Source: Eubacterium limosum (lineage in GTDB: Bacteria > Bacillota > Clostridia > Eubacteriales > Eubacteriaceae). From it: a DNA stretch of 64,000 bases. The stretch covers positions 2,356,001-2,420,000 of the forward strand of contig NZ_CP019962.1 in the NCBI RefSeq assembly GCF_000807675.2, written 5' to 3'. The notes beneath the pieces were generated by a model that saw only the letters and a list, made by a program, of their open reading frames with translations, made no database searches and was not told the DNA's origin. Numbering within the stretch: the stretch's first letter is position 1; every line of letters starts with the position of its first letter. A program made the translations under genes and the position numbers. Shown here piece by piece: positions 41,198 to 50,300 of this stretch.

Positions 41198-41590
41198 ATG
41201 GTCGCGTTCGCAACATTAGTGGACTTGGAGAGACGATGGCGTCCTTTGTCAGACGTCGAAAAGGAACGGGCCGAGATGCTGTTGTCCGATGCCGCCACAA
41301 AAATAGCGCTTCTTTGTGAGCAAAGTGGGGTTGAGATCGACCCTGAGAATGACTTGCAAAGCGATGCGCTGGTTGGGATTAACTGTGAGATGGTTAAGCG
41401 GGCGATGCTGTCTCCGATTGATCTACCGCCTGTTTCAACCTTTGCGCAGACGGCAGGGAGTTACTCAGAATCTCAGACTTATGTCAACCCAACTGGGGAC
41501 ATCTATATGACGTTGGCCGAAAAAAAGCTGATAGGTATTGGCGCTCAACGCACGGGGAGCATCTCGCCAGCAATTGGAGGCATTAGATGA
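41198..41590 (+). CDS. Head-tail connector (Gp19/Gp15/Gp42 family)
   Basis: The 130-aa protein has FATLVDLERRWRPLSDVEKE and RAEMLLSDAATKIALL, then INCEMVKRAMLSPIDLPPVS and TQTAGSYSESQTYVNPTGDI-like sequence with YMTLAEKKLIGI. This is the Gp19/Gp15/Gp42 pattern of the adaptor ring below the portal. It overlaps the next gene by four bases. Confidence 0.85.
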   Translation: MVAFATLVDLERRWRPLSDVEKERAEMLLSDAATKIALLCEQSGVEIDPENDLQSDALVGINCEMVKRAMLSPIDLPPVSTFAQTAGSYSESQTYVNPTGDIYMTLAEKKLIGIGAQRTGSISPAIGGIR

Positions 41591-41928
41591 TCACCGGTGA
41601 AAAAGTAACTCTTGAAATATACGCGGAAGGGCCACCAGATGCCATGGGGGATCCTTCTGTGGTTGCAGTGACAGAAGACATTGAAAACGTGCTTGTTGAG
41701 CCCGGGGCCACAGACAACTTATCAAGTGTTTCTAACCGCCCCGATGGGGATATCGCAGAGTATAAGCTGCATATCCCAAAAGGTTATGAGCGGTATGTAT
41801 TTAGAGGTTGTCGCTTTAAGGTTCGGGGTGAGTGGATGGAAGTTATCGGAAATCCGACCTACTACACTCCGGAAAATACGCCAGGTGACTGGAATTATCC
41901 TGTGGAGGTGAAACGCTGCGATGGCTAA
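41587..41928 (+). CDS. Head closure protein
   Basis: The 113-aa beta-rich protein has AEYKLHIPKGYERYVFRGCR and WMEVIGNPTYYTPENTPGDW, a common pattern in stopper proteins of siphoviruses. Its place second in the connector block supports this. It overlaps neighbours by 4-8 bases. Confidence 0.7.
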   Translation: MITGEKVTLEIYAEGPPDAMGDPSVVAVTEDIENVLVEPGATDNLSSVSNRPDGDIAEYKLHIPKGYERYVFRGCRFKVRGEWMEVIGNPTYYTPENTPGDWNYPVEVKRCDG

Positions 41929-42181
41929 CAATGTAAAAGTAAAAATAAACAGTGCTGGTGCAAGGGCCGTGCTTAACGCCAGTAGTGTACAAACTGACTT
42001 GCTGCGCCGTGCAAATGGTATGAAGCAAAGCGCAGAAACTATGGGAAAAGGCACCTATTCGGCTGATGTGAAGACCGGAAAAAACCGGGCCCATGCTATG
42101 GTTAAAACAACGGATATTGTATCGATTCGGTCGAACGCCAAAAACAACACGCTGCTAAAAGCAATGGGAGCTGGCAAATGA
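41921..42181 (+). CDS. Neck protein (HK97 gp10-like position)
   Basis: The 86-aa basic protein with NSAGARAVLNASSVQTDLLR and YSADVKTGKNRAHAMVKTTD resembles the short gp10-like tail-completion proteins. It overlaps the tail terminator gene as ATGA. Assignment is mostly by position. Confidence 0.65.
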   Translation: MANNVKVKINSAGARAVLNASSVQTDLLRRANGMKQSAETMGKGTYSADVKTGKNRAHAMVKTTDIVSIRSNAKNNTLLKAMGAGK

Positions 42182-42516
42182 ACATTGAAACAAGAATTAT
42201 CGCATATTTAAACAAAAGAGGCTTCCAGACGTACGCGAACGTTCCAGCAACGCGCCCAGAGAGCTTTTTAACAGTAGAGCGTACGGGAGGGGGCCTTGAT
42301 AACTATGTTATCGACCGTCCAACCGTGGCCATCCAGGCATGGAGCAAGAAACGCCTTGATGCATCAGAACTCGCATACTCTGTAAAGGATGCGATGGTGC
42401 AAATGGCAAGTGAAAAAGATATTTGTAAAGTGTCTATCAATACGATTTACAATTTTCCGGACTTAGAATCCGGGTCGGCCCGTTACCAATTGGTAGTGGA
42501 TTTAGTAACAACATAA
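42178..42516 (+). CDS. Tail terminator protein
   Basis: The 112-aa protein has IETRIIAYLNKRGFQTYANV, FLTVERTGGG and a C-terminal beta strand RYQLVVDLVTT, the pattern of minor tail/terminator proteins that cap the tail tube. It lies directly before the tube gene. Confidence 0.75.
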   Translation: MNIETRIIAYLNKRGFQTYANVPATRPESFLTVERTGGGLDNYVIDRPTVAIQAWSKKRLDASELAYSVKDAMVQMASEKDICKVSINTIYNFPDLESGSARYQLVVDLVTT

Positions 42517-42529
42517 GGAGAAAAAAGAC

Positions 42530-43087
42530 ATGGGAAATGAAACAAAAAACGTATCTGTTGGGAAACCGCTGGCGACTGGTGCAATTTTCGTGGCACCTTC
42601 AGGAGCAGCTGTGCCAACTGACGCGGCGACTCCGTTAGCGGAAATATACAAATGTGTTGGATATATCAGCGAGGATGGCGTTACCAATGCTGTCACGACT
42701 GATTCAGAACCTGTAAAAGCATGGGGTGGTGATACTGTGTTAAACACACAGACATCGCGCGAGGAAACCTTTGCTTTTAAGATGATCGAAACAAACAAGA
42801 CCTCATTGGAGCAGGCCTACGGTTCTGGGAATGTCACGGAGGAACCTGAATCCGGGAGCTTGTCCATTAAACATAACAGCAAAGAAAAGTCCGTTTATGT
42901 GTACGTTATGGAGGTTATCCTCACCGGAAACAGAATAAAGCGAATTGTCGTGCCGGTCGGCAAAGTGATCGAAATGGGCGATGTTGTTTACAAGGATAAT
43001 GAGCCCATTGGTTACGAGATTACAGTATCGGCTGCACCAGACAGCGACGGAAATACCGCGTATGAATACATTGCAAGCGCGAAATAG
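42530..43087 (+). CDS. Major tail tube protein
   Basis: The 185-aa protein has YKCVGYISEDGVTNAVTTDS and KAWGGDTVLNTQTSREETFA, with IVVPVGKVIEMGDVVYKDNE near the C-terminus, typical of siphoviral tube proteins. AAGGAG upstream. It is followed by the frameshifted chaperone pair. Confidence 0.85.
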   Translation: MGNETKNVSVGKPLATGAIFVAPSGAAVPTDAATPLAEIYKCVGYISEDGVTNAVTTDSEPVKAWGGDTVLNTQTSREETFAFKMIETNKTSLEQAYGSGNVTEEPESGSLSIKHNSKEKSVYVYVMEVILTGNRIKRIVVPVGKVIEMGDVVYKDNEPIGYEITVSAAPDSDGNTAYEYIASAK

Positions 43088-43095
43088 GAGATAAA

Positions 43096-43769
43096 ATGGC
43101 TGAACAAAAAATTCATGATATTAATAAAGTGAAAGTGGACGGCGTAGAAGTTTCGATTTCCAAGGCCAGGTTAGAAGATATCGAAACAATTGAGGCAATG
43201 TCGGACATGCAGGCAGGTGATGCGTTGGCGATTATTCCGCTTTTCAGGAAGCTTTTTGGGGATGATTACACCCGCATCAAAACGGAATTAAAGGGCGATA
43301 ATGAAACACTGAGCATTGAAAAAATGTCGGAATGGTTTGGCGCTGTCCTGGAGGAATTAGGCGCAAAAAACTGATTTGGCTCGCAACTTTTATGAGAAGG
43401 TACCCCGCAGAGTTACGAGCCGATTTTAGGCAATATTATCACATAAGCGCGGATGACATCGGCTGTACAGTGTCAATCGCTGAGGCAGCCGATTTGGCAG
43501 CAATGTTACCACTAAGATCGCGATGTATGAGCGCTGTGGATCAGAGGCTGTCCTGGGACGTGGAGCACCATTTGCTGGCAAGGATTGCGGACACCTTGTC
43601 TTATTTTTTTTGGTCTACAACTGTGGATGGCATGAATGGGCGCAACCAACCGGAGTGCGTCGCGCGGCCAGGTGAAATGCGGAAAACCGAAGCAAAAGGC
43701 GAAGGAAAAACCGTTGAGGAGTGCCAAGAAATATTACACAGAAAGAGGGTGACGGAGAATGGCAACTGA
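43096..43769 (+). CDS. Tail assembly chaperones G and GT, joined by -1 programmed frameshift
   Basis: The first frame (43096-43374) encodes a 92-aa chaperone with VKVDGVEVSISKARLEDIET. At its end the heptamer A-AAA-AAC (43365-43371) lies directly before the TGA, a canonical -1 slippery site. Slippage continues as KKLIWLATFMRRYPAELRAD (DUF5361-like) to 43769, giving a product of about 224 aa. Lambda-like gpG/gpGT chaperones need this ratio of products to build the tail. The downstream tape measure gene overlaps the end. Confidence 0.9.
43365..43371 (+). promoter_or_regulatory. -1 ribosomal slippery site AAAAAAC
   Basis: X-XXY-YYZ in phase with the first frame (codons GCA, AAA, AAC, then stop TGA). 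Confidence 0.9.
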
Positions 43770-45894
43770 GTTAGCGTCGGCTTATATTACTTTAATTCCC
43801 TCGCTTAAGGGGGCGCAGGCAAGTATTACCAAACAGCTCGGGGGGATAGATACGACCAGCGAGGGAAACGCTATAGGGAAAAAGACGGGTACTGGATTCC
43901 TTGGTGGCTTTGCTGTCGCTGGTGCGGTCGGTGCGGTTGTATCTAAAGCCATGAATGCCATCTCTGCGTCTATGGACGCTGCGATTAAACGTACGGACAT
44001 CATGAACAACTTCCCAAAAGTCATGTCGAACATGGGCATTAGCGCTGAAGCTTCCCAGGCGGCTATTACAAAAATGAGCGATAAGCTTACCGGTTTGCCC
44101 ACCAGCATTGATGCCGCGGCGTCAAGCGTTCAGAGATTTACGTCTAAAAACAATGATGTCGGCAAATCAACGGATATGTTTTTGGCACTCAACAACGCAT
44201 TGTTGGCGGGGGGCGCATCCACTGAGATCCAAAGCGCAGCAATGGAGCAGCTTTCACAATCCTATGCCAAAGGGAAAATGGACATGGAAGAATGGCGTTC
44301 GCTTCAAACCGCTATGCCTGCTCAACTCAATCAAGTGGCACAGGCTATGGGCATGAGTGCGGACGAATTGGGAGAAGGATTGCGAACCGGGACCATATCC
44401 ATGGATGAATTTATGGATATGATTATGAAGCTAAACACAGAGGGAACGGGCGCCTTTGCGTCGTTTGAAGAACAAGCTAAAAGCGCTACAGGCGGCATCG
44501 GGACGCAGCTGCAAAATATGAAAACCGCTGTAACCCGTGGGATTGCCAACGTGCTTGACGCCATTGGCCAAGATACCATCGGTAAGGCTTTCGCAGGAAT
44601 TAACGGTGTCATAAAAGGGGTTAGCGATGTTGTTGTCGAAATGGTTAAAAGAGTAAAAGAAAGCGGACTTGGTGACGCTTTTGGAAGACTTTATGAATCT
44701 GCTAAATTGGCCTTTGAACCAATCATCAACAACATCGGCCCTGCATTCATGAATTTTTTTGACGGCCTGATCGAAGCCGTGACAAATGTCGTTGATTTTT
44801 TTGCCGACCTTTTCGATACAATTTCCGTGGCGGGTCTTGGAGATACAATTGCGGAGTCTTTTGGGAAAATATCCGAAACCATAGGACCATTGCTGGAAAT
44901 GCTTGGTAACACACTTGGCCCACTCATTGAGATTATCTTCGGTGTTATTGTAGATGGTCTAAATGTTATTCTGCCAATTCTTTCTCAGGTTGTCGCCTGG
45001 ATTGTACAGATCGTGACATGGATCGGAAACATTCTTGGGCCGGCCCTTGTTGCGATGCAACAAATATGGGCTGCGGTCTGGAGGGCAATTTTTGATAAGA
45101 TACAAGCATTCTGGACAGGTCTTACCGAGGGCTTTTCTGCCCTTGTTGGTTTTTTTCAATGGCTTTGGGGCGTTGTGTCATTGGGTTTTGAGTCGCTCGT
45201 TTCCAGTATCAGTGACTTCTTTATAAGGGCAGGGGACACAATCCGAAGTCTATGGGATGGAATCGTAGGGTTTTTCTCAAGTATATGGAACGCTTTATCA
45301 ACAGGCGCATCCAATGCAACCAATATCGTGATTGAATTTGTCGGCGGATTGCCGGGCAAGATCAAGGGCTTTTTTTCAGACGCCGGTTCATGGCTGCTTG
45401 ACGCTGGCGCTAACATAATCGAAGGCCTGAAAAACGGGCTTGTGAGCGCCTTTGAGGGTGTTAAAGACTTTGTTTCTGGCATCGGATCATGGATTGCTGA
45501 ACACAAAGGACCGAAAGCCTACGACTTGGCACTTCTTGTTCCCAATGGGGCGTGGATCATGCAATCCCTTGCAAAAGGGTTACAGAAAGGATTTCCGGCC
45601 GTAGAAAAGACGCTATCAAGCTTAACCGATGATCTTATGTCTACGCGCTTTGATGGTGAAATGGCCGTGTCGGTGGTCCCTCGCCAATCAATGCTCCGCG
45701 GCAAGAGTGCCCTTGCGAGCGCGGAACAGCTGCCCAAAGAGGAAGCCAAAAGGCCGATTGTGGTACAGGCGGTTGTGGAGGCAATTCTTGATGGTCGGAA
45801 GGTTGGATATGGCACTGCAAAGTATTCAAAGGAAAAAAATGATTTTGACGAAAAACGTAGAAATCGGATAGGAGGTGTATTGACGGATGTATGA
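43759..45894 (+). CDS. Tail tape measure protein
   Basis: The 711-aa protein has the TMP N-terminal domain (MNNFPKVMSNMGISAEASQA, LPTSIDAAASSVQRFTSKNN, MPAQLNQVAQAMGMSADEL). Hydrophobic helices at about 360-450 (IIFGVIVDGLNVILPILSQV) and amphipathic repeats follow. Its length sets the tail length, and it has no peptidase domain. It overlaps the chaperone end by 11 bases and the Dit gene by 8. Confidence 0.92.
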   Translation: MATELASAYITLIPSLKGAQASITKQLGGIDTTSEGNAIGKKTGTGFLGGFAVAGAVGAVVSKAMNAISASMDAAIKRTDIMNNFPKVMSNMGISAEASQAAITKMSDKLTGLPTSIDAAASSVQRFTSKNNDVGKSTDMFLALNNALLAGGASTEIQSAAMEQLSQSYAKGKMDMEEWRSLQTAMPAQLNQVAQAMGMSADELGEGLRTGTISMDEFMDMIMKLNTEGTGAFASFEEQAKSATGGIGTQLQNMKTAVTRGIANVLDAIGQDTIGKAFAGINGVIKGVSDVVVEMVKRVKESGLGDAFGRLYESAKLAFEPIINNIGPAFMNFFDGLIEAVTNVVDFFADLFDTISVAGLGDTIAESFGKISETIGPLLEMLGNTLGPLIEIIFGVIVDGLNVILPILSQVVAWIVQIVTWIGNILGPALVAMQQIWAAVWRAIFDKIQAFWTGLTEGFSALVGFFQWLWGVVSLGFESLVSSISDFFIRAGDTIRSLWDGIVGFFSSIWNALSTGASNATNIVIEFVGGLPGKIKGFFSDAGSWLLDAGANIIEGLKNGLVSAFEGVKDFVSGIGSWIAEHKGPKAYDLALLVPNGAWIMQSLAKGLQKGFPAVEKTLSSLTDDLMSTRFDGEMAVSVVPRQSMLRGKSALASAEQLPKEEAKRPIVVQAVVEAILDGRKVGYGTAKYSKEKNDFDEKRRNRIGGVLTDV

Positions 45895-47365
45895 TGCAAG
45901 AAATGCAAGTGATGAAGCCATCTCTCTTGATGGTGTCTATATTGAAGACGCTGTTGAGGGATATAAAACACTCTCTGTTTCCGGCCGTGAGTCCTTGGAG
46001 TATAGCATTTCCGATGAAGACCGTCCTATTGGGATGGATGGTATGGAATACTACGGAAAACGCCAAGCAGGCCGCACCATTATCATACGCTATAAACTCG
46101 AAGCCTATACAGCTCGTAACTTTATAGCACGCTACCGAAAACTCAAAGCCTTTTGTAGTGGCGATAACCACAAGCTCCGTTTTGCTGATGAACCAAACGC
46201 CCATTATACGGGAACCTTATCTCGGATTGATTCCCCGGATTCTGGCTGTCTTAGCGTGGTTGGCGAGATCGAATTTTACTGCGCAGACCCTTACCTTGAG
46301 TCTGACTTAATCACCACCGTTCAAGCGAAGATGGAAGAGGGCAAGTTGGTAGCGCATGTTAACAACGACGGTAGCGGCTCTGTTTATCCAGTTTATCGAA
46401 TCAAACACAAGGCGGAGAACGGCTATATCGGCATCGTGCACACCGGAGGGGCCTTCGAGATGGGCAATATCGAGGAGGCGGATACAACGCCTTATGATAG
46501 AAGTGAAAGGCTTTTGACAGGGTTCTACAGCTTTAGTGCGTATACCGGACAAAATCCCGAAAATGAATCAATTTTGCTTAATGGGTCACTAACGTTGGAG
46601 GAAGATGAATGGCTGTCACTTAACAATAAAGGGTCCGGCAGACAATGGCATGGCGGGTGCTATCGAGCAATGCTGCCAGAAGATTCAAGGGGGGAAGTCG
46701 GAGCAAAAAACTTTTATTGTTGGTGGCGGTCTTATTTTGTAACAGGATTAATGGGACAAACAGGACTCCAACAAGTACTGCTAACGGATGAGAGTGACAA
46801 GTTAATTGCCGGGTATGGAATGTACAAATCGGATAAGGTAGGAAACACGGCGCATGTAATCACCTGGGTTCCTGATGGAGAGTTTAAAGATATTTTGTTT
46901 ACGCCAAGTGTTTATGTGGAAAATCCGTTTCGGGTTAACCACGGTGAATGCGATCTATTAAAAGAAGGAAGCAAATTAAGATTTCATTACTATGGCAGTT
47001 ATTATTCGATTAACGTTCCTGAAATCGAAAATAAAAAAGTAACCTACATTTATGTTGTTTTAGGGGATTGGGGGGATTCAGAGAAATATATGTCTATCAA
47101 TAAGGTGGGTAATTTTTATGCTGATAAAAATAATGTCGAGGCCTATAAAGATATACCAAACCGGTATTCTGCCGGCAGCGAGGTGGTGGTTGACTGCGAG
47201 AGCGACAGCATCACGGTTCGCGGACTTCCCAGAAACGATGAGATGGTGACCGGTAGTGCTTTTTACCCGCTGCCGCCCGGGGAAACCGACATTGAATTTT
47301 ACACTTCCAGCTGGTGCAAAGAACCGCCTGAAATCACAGTTGAGTATAGAAAGAGGTGGTTGTAG
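45887..47365 (+). CDS. Distal tail (Dit) protein with carbohydrate-binding-like insertion
   Basis: 492 aa. Residues 1-145 show the Dit/tail family fold (LSVSGRESLEYSISDEDRPI, YRKLKAFCSGDNHKLRFADE, GEIEFYCADPYLES). The C-terminal half is beta-rich with Trp/Gly/Tyr (GSGRQWHGGCYRAMLPED, FRVNHGECDLLKEG), resembling the extra domains of evolved Dit proteins that bind cell-wall sugars. It is twice the length of classical Dit. It sits between tape measure and the endopeptidase-tail protein. Confidence 0.82.
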   Translation: MYDARNASDEAISLDGVYIEDAVEGYKTLSVSGRESLEYSISDEDRPIGMDGMEYYGKRQAGRTIIIRYKLEAYTARNFIARYRKLKAFCSGDNHKLRFADEPNAHYTGTLSRIDSPDSGCLSVVGEIEFYCADPYLESDLITTVQAKMEEGKLVAHVNNDGSGSVYPVYRIKHKAENGYIGIVHTGGAFEMGNIEEADTTPYDRSERLLTGFYSFSAYTGQNPENESILLNGSLTLEEDEWLSLNNKGSGRQWHGGCYRAMLPEDSRGEVGAKNFYCWWRSYFVTGLMGQTGLQQVLLTDESDKLIAGYGMYKSDKVGNTAHVITWVPDGEFKDILFTPSVYVENPFRVNHGECDLLKEGSKLRFHYYGSYYSINVPEIENKKVTYIYVVLGDWGDSEKYMSINKVGNFYADKNNVEAYKDIPNRYSAGSEVVVDCESDSITVRGLPRNDEMVTGSAFYPLPPGETDIEFYTSSWCKEPPEITVEYRKRWL

Positions 47366-47368
47366 GTT

Positions 47369-50300
47369 ATGTTAATCAGTATTCACGATAAGACCTTGCA
47401 GCGCGTTGCTTTTATTGACAACGAGAAGCCGGGGGCACTTCACTTTTTTGATGATGTCTGGCACCGCTATCTGACGGAAGCCACCAGCACCTTTGATTTT
47501 TCGGTTCCGAAAACAGGCAATGCGGCGCTTCAATACTTAACGGAAAAGAACTATGTCTCCTTTCAATACGAAGGGCAGGACTACCTGTTTAATATCATGC
47601 GGACCGAGGAAACAGAGGAGGATTTAGCCTGTTATTGTGAAAATCTGAACCTTGAGCTTCTCAACGAGCAGGCCGCACCCTTTAAAGCAAATGGTCCGGG
47701 AAAGTTTGTTGATTATTTTAACAATGAGACGCTGATTGGAGGAAAGTTTTATTCTGATCTGGTTATCGGCTTCAATGAAGTTGCAGAGTATAGCAGAACA
47801 TTAGAATGGGAGGGGACGGATTCAAAGCTGTCCAGACTTTTGTCGCTTGTAAATAAATTTGACGCGGAATGTGAGTTTATCACAGAGCTTAACCGCGATG
47901 GCACCCTCAAGCGTATTGTGCTAAATATCTATAAAAAACATGACGATACCCATCAAGGGGTAGGAACTCGCCGGCAGGATGTAACGCTATACTATGGCAA
48001 AGAGATTGAGGCGATCCGCCGAACAATTGATAAAACCAACCTATATAGCGCTATTTATCCGCAGGGAAAAGACGGCCTGAGCATCACGACGGTTGAAAAG
48101 ACCGAATACGACGCGGATGGCCGAGTTTTGTATTACACACACAGTGGGCAACCTTATCTCTACGCTCCTCAGACGGCAGAAGAATACCCAGCACAGATTT
48201 CAGGGAAAAATGATCGATGGATTCTCTATCGCTGGAATTATGAGACCGACAATATCAACACACTCTATGGTCAAGCGCTGGCAAAGCTTAAGGAGATCAG
48301 CGTACCAGCAATTACTTACGAAGTGGATGGTAGCCGCACGTTGGAAATTGGCGATACCGTTAAAATCCATGATGACAAGTTTACGCCAACACTGCTTTTG
48401 GAGGCGCGGGTCAGCGAACAAGAGGTTTCTTTTTCAGATCCAACAAAGAATAAAAATGTCTTTTCCAATTTCAAGGCTCTGGAGAACAAACTTTCAACGG
48501 ATATTACGGGGCGTCTTGATCAGCTGATTCAGGAGGCGCTACCCTATACCGCAGAAATTTTGAGCGATAACGGGACGGTATTCCGAAACGGCGAAGGCGA
48601 GACGACCTTGACCGCACGCGTGCTAAAAGGCAATGTGGATGTAACATCCGCCGTTGAAGTAACCTGGGTTCGGGCAGATGCACCCCAGACGGCGGTCACC
48701 ACCCCTTCAATTACAATCACCGCGACAGACGTCATTGGCAAAGCCGTGTATAAGCTTGCGGCCAAAAATAAAGAAGGCAGCATGCTCACAAGCGCAGAAG
48801 TAACCATCACACATGTCCTTGACGGAACGGGGGGCGAGCAGGGTGTTTCCGCAACTGCGATTGAAGAACAGTTCTACTTGTCAACATCAGATACCACGCC
48901 AACCGGCGGAAGGTGGCAGGCGGTTTGCCCGGCTTGGGAGCCTGGAAAATACATCTGGAGCCGGTACAAATGCAGTTGGTCCGATGATCGAATAACCTAC
49001 ACAACACCGACGTTGGCCACAGGTCTCAACACAGCTAACACAACCGCCAGTTCGGCCAATAGCACAGCGAATGACGCGAAAGATACCGCGGATATAGCGC
49101 TTGGCGAAGCTTCCGCAGCGGTAGCACGAGTTGGTGATTTAGAAGCTGAAAATGTAACGATCACAAATAAGCTGACTGTGACGGAAGCAGATATTAAAAA
49201 ACTAAAAGCAGACGTGGCAGAGATTGGAGACCTTTCTGCGGTAACAGCGGACATTGAAAACTTAAAAGCCGATGTCGCAGAAATCGACACTGCTCTTATT
49301 GGCAAGGCGGACATTGACCTCGCCAACATTAAGAATGGGTGCATTACTACCGCTATGATCGGCACAGGGGTCATCGGCACCACGCAGATCGCAGACGGCA
49401 GCATCACGGACGCAAAAATCGTCGGCTTAACAGCGAATAAGATCACCGCAGGACGGCTGGACGCTGCCCAGATTGAGGTTGTGAACCTGAATGCGGCGAA
49501 TATCACGGTGGGCACCATCAATGGGGTGCAGATCGCACCCGGAGCCATTGATCTGGATAAATTATCCAGTACGGTGTCTGGAATGATTAATGGGGCGGTG
49601 GATACCGCCAATAATGCACAGACCACTGCCGATGGCAAGAATAAGATTTATTATCAGAATACCCAGCCCGGATTAACCGGAAATAAAAAGGGTGACACCT
49701 GGTTTGACACCGCCAACGGCTATAAGGCTTATGTCTGGGACGGGACAAAATGGTCTGCCAGTCCTTTTGGTTCAGGCGCCCTGTCGGATGCCGTAAACAG
49801 CAGCATCACGACGGCAGGCAGCAACGCCAGTACCGCTTTAGCCAATGCGGCGGCAGCCAAAACCGCAGCCGATCAGGCCGCGAAGGATGCACAGACAGCA
49901 CAGAGCAATGCCAGCGCGGCACAGACAGCCGCAGACCAGGCCGCCAAAGACCTGGAAGCCGCTGAAAAAAATCTGGCAGCGGTTACGGGCAGAGTGGATG
50001 CCACAGAGGAAGAAATCGCCGCCGCACAGGAAGCGGTCACAACAGCTCAAAACAAGGCTAACGCAGCGGCTCAGGCAGCTGCTTCGGCACAGAGCACCGC
50101 CGATACAGCGAAACAGAATGCGGCGGCCGCCCAGACAAAAGCCGACAGCGCCTATACGCTTGCGGATCAGGCGAAAAAGGCAGCGGCCACCGCCCAGACC
50201 AGCGCGGACGGCAAAAATACCGTCTTCTACCAGACCGCACAGCCGCCGACAACGGGGCGAAAAACCGGGGACACCTGGTTTGATACCGATGATGGAAATA

